Shown in pieces: positions 56,909 to 64,000 of a stretch of 64,000 bases of DNA (position 1 is its first letter; every line of letters begins with the position of its first letter). The notes beneath the pieces were generated by a model. It was not told the DNA's origin. It ran no database searches and saw only the letters and a list, made by a program, of their open reading frames with translations. The stretch is from positions 70,779,345 through 70,843,344 of the forward strand of contig NC_092794.1 in the NCBI RefSeq assembly GCF_918797505.1, written 5' to 3'. Both the position numbers and the translations under genes were made by a program. Source of the stretch: Bemisia tabaci. Taxonomy: Eukaryota; Arthropoda; Insecta; Hemiptera; Aleyrodidae.

Positions 56909-57237
56909 TGTCAAATTCTTTTAAATTGACGTATGACATTATAGTTGGAAATTAACAGTTGAAATTTTTGTAAAATCAAAGAATAGTCTTTTCTAAACTC
57001 ATTCTGCAATATTACGCCTGATCAGGAAGGCATCTCATCATTATTACAATTAACTTTAAAAAACACTGAGTGCCCATGATCTAATTCCAGAAGGTGCATT
57101 TCTAAATCAAGCCTGACTGTACCAAATAGCCCAAAAATATCGTCGGGTCGTTTATTCGAAACTTCGATACATGTAGGTGTATAAAATTTGCTGTGTGAGC
57201 GGCACCAAAATTCAGACGAGACGGCGGTATCTAACAT

Positions 57238-57313
57238 GGACGTATTTATGCTAAAAGGAACTCTATGCATAGAGTTTGCGTGTTACATAGTTCCTTTTAG
57301 CATAAATACTTCC
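57238..57313. mobile_element. Family C MITE, short subtype (C6)
   Basis: The hairpin has ends GGACGTATTTATGCTAAAAG and CTTTTAGCATAAATACTTCC and inner GGAACTCTATG/CATAGTTCC. The flanks ACAT and ATAT share three bases. It is the same 76-bp subtype as C4. Confidence 0.87.
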
Positions 57314-57763
57314 ATATTTATCTGCCACGCGCGGAAGTTCGGGCACTAAACTTAATGTGTCGCGCATTCAGAGCCGGCTTTTCGCAGAATGTTGAAAAGA
57401 GGTCATTAATTTTACGAGGAAAAACACGAAAAAAGGGGAATTCGGCTTTTGCACTGAAAGGCCTGACGTCCTTTTTTTTGTTTTCCACTCCGATTTCATG
57501 CTCCGGGCGTACGGCAGAATTTTTCCAAAGAGTGTCTAGAGAAAGAGGAATCCTTTTTTTCTTTCCTTTTTTGAAAGAGAAAAGAGAGAGAAAAAATCCG
57601 GCGACCCAGAGGGAGCGTCCTTTCGCGGCACGCTCTAATTAGCCCAACTCCGCATTAGAATCCAGTTTGCACGACTTTTCCGCTAATCTCTGACGCAAAA
57701 GAATTCGCTCACGCCGCATCAAAAGTTTCGCTCAGGAAAAACAGTCGTATGAGGCCGCGGCAC
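57314..57763. other. Unique spacer
   Basis: A 95-codon frame at 57355-57642 is Lys/Arg/Phe-rich and shows no recognised motif. No other feature was found. Confidence 0.4.
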
Positions 57764-57928
57764 CAGTGGCGTGGCGTGAATTGCGATGTATCGATTGTTA
57801 TGCCACTTAAACCTATGGTAAAGAATCGATTATAAAGGTGTTCGCTGCGAACACCCTATTTATCGATCCTTTTCCATAGGTTTAAATGGCATAACAATCG
57901 ATATATCGTAATTCACGCCACGCCACTG
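57764..57928. mobile_element. hAT-type palindromic MITE, family B (B5)
   Basis: The termini CAGTGGCGTGGCGTGAATTG and AATTCACGCCACGCCACTG are exact inverted repeats, and the whole element is an almost perfect palindrome. The perfect 8-bp TSD is CGCGGCAC (57756-57763 and 57929-57936). It is 165 bp, the same as B1. Confidence 0.93.
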
Positions 57929-57936
57929 CGCGGCAC

Positions 57937-58835
57937 CTCTTCGATGAAATTTTTTTCACGACCCAAAATAGCACCTGGGTAAAGAGCGGAAGCTCCAGTC
58001 AGGACCGCGTACATATTCTTTGTTCATTCCAGCTGCGGTGTGACAAGTGGAAATTTCTGACGAGGCCCTCTCCCCCTCTCCCTTGCTTTCTTTGTGATGA
58101 GAAATAACGGGAAGGGGAAAAGCTGGTTTTATGAGGAAAAATCATATTTTCCTTGCTTTTGCTTTGGGGGACCGGTGTTTTCGCGATTTCTTGCACGGGA
58201 AAATTCCTAAGAAATATTCTATTTTTTAGCGAGCCAACTGGCAAAAAAGGGTTTGTTGTTGAGGGCCGAACTGCTCTGATGAAAAGAATGAAATTTGCAG
58301 ACTAGCATTGCTTCCTCGTGATCTGACTTCCCCGTGATCACCAACGAATGGTCGTTCAACACGACAGGAAAATTTACGCATGACAATCGAGCAAGGGCTA
58401 TAACCTCTTTTTGCGTGCACGCACTTTTCCCTGTCTAGGTGGAGAAATGGGTGCTTTATGTTCATTACCTGGACCAATCGAATGCGCGCGTGAAATTGCC
58501 ATAGCCAGAAATCCATCGCCCGAGTTGACCTTTAATTCTTCCCAAGTTGCGAAAGTGATCGTTAAAATGTTACAATCTCTGATATTAATTTAAATAAAAA
58601 AAGGTAAGTAGGTAACTATAGAAAAATGATTATTTACAGAGGTGAATAAAAATTTAATAGTTACAACATTGAAAATGCCATTGAGAATCAAAATGAAGAG
58701 GAAACCTAGCCTTGCAACTTGAGAAATGTTCGAGTTATAAGTTTTTCTACCTTTTTTTGTGAAAACGTGTAGAGGCTCTCGTAACGAAAGTTATATGGTA
58801 TCTCTACCAACTTATACTTTCAATTGGATTATATT
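57937..58835. other. Unique spacer
   Basis: No gene or repeat was recognised. Short frames lack motifs. Confidence 0.4.
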
Positions 58836-58962
58836 TTGCAATAAGGAACCACTAAGTCTGGCTCTTTCATAAAAGCACGTTTCTGTATGGGGAAACCAAT
58901 GGCATATGTGTTGTTTCTAAAATGAGCCGGAAATAGTGGTTCCTTGTTGCAAAATGTAATCC
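58836..58962. mobile_element. Family I MITE (I2)
   Basis: The termini GGATTATATTTTGCAATAAG and CTTGTTGCAAAATGTAATCC are inverted repeats, followed inward by GGAACCACTA and TAGTGGTTCC. AATT lies on both sides (58832-58835 and 58963-58966). The GGA ends and AATT target resemble family C, so I and C may share a mobilising transposase. Confidence 0.83.
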
Positions 58963-59010
58963 AATTTAAGGGGCGAAGGTGACGAATCAAGAGATCCTAA
59001 TATTCCCATT

Positions 59011-59132
59011 GGACGTATTTCTATCAAACGGAACTATGTGCATTTTGAAGTGAGCCCTGTTATGCATGTATTCTTATGGGTATCAGGGCTCATGTCTTAA
59101 TGCCCATGGTTCCGTTTGATAGAATTTCGTCC
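59011..59132. mobile_element. Family C MITE, full length (C7)
   Basis: The termini GGACGTATTTCTATCAAACG and CGTTTGATAGAATTTCGTCC are inverted repeats around TGAGCCCTGTTATGCATGTA and GTATCAGGGCTCATGTCTTA. The flanks are CATT and AATT. It lies 48 bp after I2. Confidence 0.9.
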
Positions 59133-59136
59133 AATT

Positions 59137-59724
59137 GGAGGTTAGTAATTTTAACTCTTAAAAATTCACGCTTTTCAGCGCGTCTAAGTTCTATAATTGT
59201 ATAGCCAATATCACATCGCAATTCAAGTGAGGATACATCCCTTCCGTTCGACCACATCTACCGGGGGTAAGATATATTCCAACAGGTTGAAAATAGACAT
59301 GTTTACTGTTTACGGGGAGAACATCGGCAGAACCTCCAACTAGCGCACGCCTGGTTGAGTTTACCACCCTTTGAATGTTGATTCGCCCCGAAAAAAGTCA
59401 CCCATTCGGTAATAAAGTATCGCATTCCGAGATTTATGGTGTCACGGGCGGGCGTGACTCGCGGACGCGAAGTGGCGCTGCGCCGGATATGTCTGAATTA
59501 AAAACCACTTAACACGCGTTTTAACATCCCCTGGTCTGGATTCTTTCATCGCGTTGAGGTGTTTATTATTTTTGCCGAGCGATCTTTGTTCAGAAAGCTA
59601 ACGAGTTAGAGAAGGGAGGGTAAAAATGAATGGTAGAGGATGAAATGAGCGTCATGGACTTGGAACGGAGGAAAAGTGGGTCGGAAGTTTTATCCTTCTC
59701 GGATGAACAGTGTAAAAAACAAAA
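59137..59724. other. Unique spacer upstream of the candidate gene
   Basis: No repeat was recognised. If the frame at 59725 belongs to a gene, earlier exons could lie here, but none was identified. Confidence 0.35.
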
Positions 59725-60107
59725 TTGTATAGTTGTTCTATTTTTTGTGTACTGAATATTTTTTGCGAAAATCACATTTTTGGCGAGGGCAAATTACGCT
59801 TCTACAAGTATATCCTCTGCATTGAGCGATTAGGAAAAAACTCTAAAGTGGTTATGGAGTTAAATGAAACTTTGGGTGGTTTTTGCGAGTTCTCTCCGCT
59901 CCCATTGAGCTTTTCCAGTATAACGTAAGCGTCCCTATCCGACGTATGTCATCACTTTGTTTAACATTCCCGCATTTTAGATGGGGCCGGTTCGCTCGAA
60001 AGTTATCCAAGAATGATGTACAAGCATTCCGTTCAACTTTGAAGCAAATGTCGGAAAGAATCTTACTCCGTGCGGTCCCAATAATTAAAAAAAATGAGAT
60101 TAGCTGA
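59725..60107 (+). CDS. Candidate two-exon gene end, function unknown
   Basis: Exon 1 is open to 59924 and is followed by GTAAGC. A 56-bp putative intron (59925-59980) ends CGCATTTTAG. Joining the exons splits a codon after its second base and keeps the frame open through WGRFARKLSKNDVQAFRS and SERILLRAVPIIKKN to a TGA at 60105-60107. Without splicing, exon 1 meets a stop inside the intron. Exon 1 contains the segment ERLGKNSKVVMELNETLGGF. The peptide has ordinary, non-repetitive composition, unlike the chance frames elsewhere. The true start is not known: upstream of about 59770 the frame looks less protein-like and may be intron. I do not recognise the family. The 56-bp intron is short but within the range seen in insects. 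Confidence 0.42.
59925..59980 (+). other. Putative 56-bp GT-AG intron
   Basis: The donor is AAC|GTAAGC and the acceptor is CCCGCATTTTAG|A. A TTTAAC-type branch-like sequence (TTGTTTAAC) lies about 20 bp before the acceptor. The support is the preserved reading frame on both sides; no transcript evidence is available. Confidence 0.4.
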
Positions 60108-60232
60108 CAAATGTTTTAGAAATAACTCCAATGTGGCTTGATAATCGCATCTCCTTAATTTTATAACTAAGAAAATTTGACTCTTCAAAATCAAGCTGAA
60201 GGTTACATTTCAAATACGGTCGAAGTTACATG

Positions 60233-60394
60233 CAGGGGCGGATCTAGCAATTTGGCAACAACGGATTCCTTCCATTTAAACCTATGTTAAATAATCGATT
60301 CTTGTCGGAGCACCTGGCCCCTCCAAGAATCGATACATTTCCATAGGTTTAAATGGATAAAAACAGTGTTGCCAATTTGCTAGATCCACCAATG
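60233..60394. mobile_element. hAT-type MITE, family D, best copy (D3)
   Basis: The copy starts CAGGGGCGGATCTAGCAATT and ends AATTTGCTAGATCCACCAATG. The arms carry CCATTTAAACCTATG and CATAGGTTTAAATGG with ATCGAT blocks, and the loop has GGAGCACCTGGCCCCTCC. The flanks GTTACATG (60225-60232) and ATTACATG (60395-60402) match at seven of eight positions, a hAT-type TSD. Confidence 0.88.
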
Positions 60395-60848
60395 ATTACA
60401 TGAATTGTATTTCTACAGGAAAAAAGGAAGCGACTTTCTTTCGTCGCATAAGGTTGGCAACAAACAAATGGTCTCTTTGGCACGGGAATAATGTTGCGTT
60501 GAGGTTTGCCTACCGCTTGGACCCCTGTTAATCCTATAATGTTTTAATTACAACACGTGGTGTCCCATAAATCCAGTCTGGTGACAAGACTCATTATCCC
60601 TTCTCGTGTGGTCCACACGGTTGCCAGCGGCATTTCATGCAAATTTGCTTTTCACCTATCACTTTAAATGTATGTAAAACAATCGATTCTATGCGAGGTG
60701 GCCCGCTTAACCTAAAATCGATGTTTCTAATTAATTTAAACGAATAAGAAAAAAATGAATTGCAAACTGCCGAAGATTGCGACTGATGGTTGCGCAGGCT
60801 ACTGCTTTCACGCCTGCCTCATTGCGTATGCATCGTACGACCGCATGC

Positions 60849-60894
<46 letters not shown>

Positions 60895-61564
60895 TTGTAT
60901 TTTCTATATTAAGCCGATTAACGTTCCGACAAACTCATTCACAGTTTATAAAATAAATTGTTGCCTCAGTATTTAAACTAGCAAACTTGAACACTATTTA
61001 CCCCCTCAAAAAAAAAAAGTCACAAAAAGAAAAAAACAGGGAGTTCCATAATTCCTGTTCATTTAGATACTTGTATCGTACAACGTTACTTGGTTGCTTA
61101 GTACCTTTGTTTACACTTAATTGAATTTATTTAGATTTATGCAAGATATATGTGTAGTTCTTTTGGTAGTTACTTTGTTTTTAAATACAATTTGTCTAAG
61201 TAAAAAAATGTTGCCTCTGCGGCAACATCGCAGCGGCTGCATCGGAGAGTGCAACAACTCACGATTAGCAGGCCTAATAGTTGAGAGGGTCTTTGTTTTG
61301 AAAGTAAATTGACACTTTTGTTTTTTATTTGACTCGGTTTCGGGGGCTCTTTTTATCACCGTCCCGGCGCGGCGTCCCGCTGCAGGTTTCCGGTGGCCAC
61401 GGGCACCCATTAACCTCCCCTAACCCTTCGAGGTTAGGTTTGGTTAGTGTCACGGCGGGGTTGTGTGTCGCGTGGTGATAGTCATACGATAATGCGACTC
61501 GAAAGTTTGCCAGCCGTGATTAATGGGCATTGACGCCAATTGTCGCGTGAAAATCTATCGTTTT
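60395..61564. other. Spacer with poly-T tract
   Basis: An uninterrupted T-run of about 38 bases lies at 60852-60890. A decayed palindrome with CACTTTAAATGTATGT, AATCGATT and ATCGATG...TTAATTTAAACG spans about 60660-60750 and may be a relic of family B or D. No gene was supported. Confidence 0.45.
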
Positions 61565-61816
61565 CTGCCGTGCTCGGTAAAAACAGCGTATAAGCATTCG
61601 ACTGTCGCCAAATTTCCTCTCAGAAAATACTGATTTTGGAAGAAAGTTATGAATGTTCTTCCTTGCGATTTTCAGACTTTTTGGATAAAATTACGAGCAA
61701 AATTCTCTGAAAAATCGGAGGAGAAATATTCAAAAATTTTCCCAAGAATCGTGATTCGTCAATAGAAATTTGGCATCGCCTGGTGGCTCATACGGCGTTC
61801 TTCCTTAGTACGGCAG
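61565..61816. mobile_element. Family A MITE, full length (A9)
   Basis: The left end CTGCCGTGCTCGGTAAAAAC and right end GTTCTTCCTTAGTACGGCAG are inverted repeats with GTCGCCAAATTTCCTCTC and GAAATTTGGCATCGCC inside. The 4-bp direct repeat TTTT flanks it, although the left flank is T-rich and part of the match could be chance. Confidence 0.85.
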
Positions 61817-62127
61817 TTTTCCTCTCTCTCTCCACAGCATGAGTGGAATATCGCGGGAATTTGACAAAAGGTCGTTAGTCATTTCGTATGCAGGGTTTAT
61901 TTACCTCGAACATCCTCCAATATCCTATCCGGGGCTGGTTACTGTTTCGGATTGTTTATCACGACGCGCAGAGAAGGACCATATACTAGGACTCCCTTCT
62001 GGGATAAAGAGAAAGTTCCTCAGTATTTTATTTAAAGTCATATTTACTATTGGAGTAGAGAACTTCCGCTGGAAACATGCGGGCTTTCATACGGCAAATT
62101 AGGCCTGAGTGCTTCGCCAGAAAACGT

Positions 62128-62171
<44 letters not shown>

Positions 62172-62516
62172 GTGCCTACTCATTGTGGCAGTCGATACAT
62201 GAAAATGTTAAAAGACGTGAAATGTTATAATCTTCTCGACGTTATTGACAAAACATGTACCTAGTTAATGCCAGAGAGAAATTAAAATTGCTTTAAGAAC
62301 AGCTAAGACTCTTTGAAAAATCTTTTGAAAAAGAAAATATTTCTGATTTCACGTTCACAATAATTATCATGGTTATTCTTTTTGAAGAGGATGAGGAAAG
62401 GAAGAGAAGAAGGCAAAAGCATGACTCAGATACCAATAGGGATAAGAGGAAAGGAGAAAAATAAAATATAAAGGACGGGGGGAGAGGAAGAGTGGGAGCT
62501 GGAGCGAGGAACGAGG
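61817..62516. other. Spacer with poly-T tract
   Basis: A T-run of about 41 bases lies at 62129-62169. The frame at 61839-62102 has no recognised motif. Purine-rich DNA begins near 62385. Confidence 0.4.
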
Positions 62517-62638
62517 AATAGGAGAGAGAAGGACGGAATAAACATAGGCATGAAATAGAATTCGGTGAGGAAAGAGAAATAGGAGAGAGAAAGACGGAAT
62601 AAACATAGGCATGAAATAGAATTCGATGAGGAAAGAGG
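62517..62638. repeat. Tandem duplication, 2 x 61 bp
   Basis: Two units with period 61 share GGAGAGAGAA(G/A)GACGGAAT, AAACATAGGCATGAAATAG and ATTCG(G/A)TGAGGAAAGAG. They differ at only a few positions, which indicates a recent duplication within a purine-rich stretch. Confidence 0.85.
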
Positions 62639-62971
62639 GCAGATGTGCATCACTCGGAAAGATGCTGGATTATCTTTCATCAGGAGTCCATTCGCGGGTT
62701 GCCAGTGGGTAAACATTGTCGGATGAAACCGAGGCAATGCCTTGGAAGTTGAAGCGTCGCGTCGCAGCGCGGGCGAAGGTGGCGCAGCCGGCGCTTCGCT
62801 GGGAGTTGCATCAGCGTCGGGGCAGGTTGAATGGACTGATTTGAAGGATTAAAAAACTAGACGTGCAGATAACAGCAACAGCCAACAGGTCGTGAACGAC
62901 CCATATTACACTGATTGTGAGTCACTACGCTCATTCAATTCGTCTTCGCCTCTCCGCCCACTCCACCTATG

Positions 62972-63224
62972 CTCCCGTCCTAAGGAAAAACGCCGCATGA
63001 GCCCTCAGACGTTGCCATATTTCCTTCAATAAAAACCTAATTAACCAGGAAAGTTGTGAATATATTCCTTCAGTCTTTTCAGAAAATTTTGTTCGCAGTT
63101 TTTTCGAAAACGTCTAAAAATGTCGAGGAAAAATAATAATAATTTTATACAAAACTACATGTTGTATCCGTGGAAATTTGGCAACTCTCGAATGTTCATA
63201 CGGCGTTCTTCCTCAGCACGGCAG
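62972..63224. mobile_element. Family A MITE, full length (A10)
   Basis: The left end CTCCCGTCCTAAGGAAAAAC and right end GTTCTTCCTCAGCACGGCAG are inverted repeats, with GAGCCCTCAGACGTTGCCAT and TTTGGCAACTCTCGAATGTT inside. The perfect 4-bp TSD TATG is on both sides (62968-62971 and 63225-63228). Confidence 0.88.
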
Positions 63225-63328
63225 TATGGCACTCGCTCCAAGAGCTCCAGACCTCTTGCTCAGGCTCTGTCAGAAAGGAAATTACCCATGAGCCACGCGT
63301 TTATGAGACTCCACTCCGGCAACAAATT

Positions 63329-63449
63329 GGACGTATTGAAATGAAAAGGAACTATGTCCATGCTGACATGAGCCCTATCCAGCATGTATTCTTAGGGATC
63401 TCAGGGCTCACGTCAGAGTGGATATAGTTCCTTTTAATTGAAAGTGTCC
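63329..63449. mobile_element. Family C MITE (C8)
   Basis: The termini GGACGTATTGAAATGAAAAG and CTTTTAATTGAAAGTGTCC are inverted repeats with GGAACTATGTCC and GGATATAGTTCC inside, around the CATGAGCCCTATCC and CTCAGGGCTCACGTC core. AATT lies on both sides. The arms match the short subtype (AAAAGGAACTA) while the core matches the long one, so this copy is intermediate. Confidence 0.87.
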
Positions 63450-63453
63450 AATT

Positions 63454-63847
63454 CACTATCAACAGTGCCTCCAAAAACAAAAAAGTGGTCAGTCGTTTCA
63501 GTATTGACTAAAATATGCGATTTTAGAGCAGAGCCATCGTAAAGTTTCGCGAGGGACCAATCGCTCACTTTTTGTTTAGTCTAAACTCGAGTCATACACA
63601 TAATGACGATGAAAGCAACAGCGGAGTCACATTTGCTCCACGTGGGGATGATGGGGGTAAATCTCAGCAACCATCATTCATTCCACATGAAAACTCTTCT
63701 TTGAGGAGCTGATTGCTTATTTCTCTTTACTCTCTACATTTTACCCTAAGGAATGAGACTGCTTGTACTAATGGATGCTGATTGGCTCAAATCTTAACAT
63801 ATACCAACCCCATCACTAACAACATCCCGCAAATTTTGTATGATGTC
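63454..63847. other. Unique spacer
   Basis: No feature was recognised. Confidence 0.4.
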
Positions 63848-64000
63848 CAGCGGGCTGATTGTTGAAATTGATAGACAAAGCGATAGACATAGAAAACATA
63901 AGGAGTACTGAGCGATCCTACTGGTTGAAATGGGTGGTTCTTAAAGACTTAGGGATGGACTTAGTATCGGGTCTCTCGTGAGTTGCCGTTAGTTAGTCTA
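63848..64000. mobile_element. Family E MITE, cut by window end (E7)
   Basis: The left terminus CAGCGGGCTGATTGTTGAAA continues TTGATAGACAAAGCGATAG, then GAGCGATCCTACTGGTTGAA, and reaches the central GAGTTGCCGTTAGTTAGTCT at the last base. The right half lies outside the window. The left end is intact and almost the same as that of E6. Confidence 0.85.

Noticed and set aside
1..64000. CRISPR array, prophage, bacterial operon or autonomous transposase
   Set aside because: No regularly spaced repeats, no dense collinear ORFs, no ribosome-binding-site organisation and no full transposase frame were seen. The composition and repeats are those of an animal nuclear genome.

Overview
The window looks like repeat-rich, non-coding nuclear DNA from an animal, most likely an arthropod. 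The reasons are a lack of dense ORFs, many homopolymer runs, a 5'-truncated non-LTR retrotransposon, and dozens of short fold-back DNA elements (MITEs) with target-site duplications (TSDs). Two of the palindromic families remind me of repeats in hemipteran (whitefly-type) genomes, but that is recollection and could not be checked. There is no bacterial gene organisation, no operon, no CRISPR array and no rRNA. Almost every long ORF is a by-product of an inverted repeat or a low-complexity tract.

The dominant content is non-autonomous DNA transposons, named here by letter. Families with 8-bp TSDs and CAG/TAG/CATAGG termini fit the hAT superfamily: K (891 bp at 1718-2608, fragments at 31768 and 38621), B (165-bp palindromes at 8328, 18773, 50173, 50818, 57764), D (22194, 39953, 60233), H (23924, 27388), G (8906, 27299, 28349), N (30662), X (35007) and W (45025). 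Families with 4-bp TSDs are A (about 250 bp, ten copies) and C plus I (76-135 bp, ten copies). Family E (about 272 bp, seven copies) has a 7-bp TSD in its best copy. Family F (about 230-270 bp, four copies) has CACTG ends and apparent 2-bp TSDs, like CACTA/EnSpm elements. U is bounded by TTAA. Families J, L, M, P, Q, R and S are fold-back or dispersed repeats without a clear TSD.

Layout: 1-9 kb holds K1 and AT-rich spacer; 9-17.6 kb is a dense MITE cluster with F nested in E; 18-28.9 kb carries B, M, C, D, A, H and E copies and two nested G elements; 29-37 kb has N, K2, GC-rich spacer, P with nested F, and X; 37.5-45.7 kb has F, A, J, K, D and C copies and the retrotransposon end at 41861-42512; 45.7-56 kb is mostly unique spacer with a B/M/A cluster near 50 kb; 56-64 kb has Q, more MITEs and the best host-gene candidate.

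Three coding candidates are reported at low to moderate confidence: a two-exon reading frame at 59725-60107 that stays open across a 56-bp GT-AG intron; a possible 3'-terminal exon at 19773-20051 behind a strong acceptor; and a short frame at 56113-56364 with an in-frame 37-codon repeat. None could be assigned a function. The nested insertions give a relative order of transposition: F is younger than the E, G and P copies it interrupts, and H1 is younger than its G copy.
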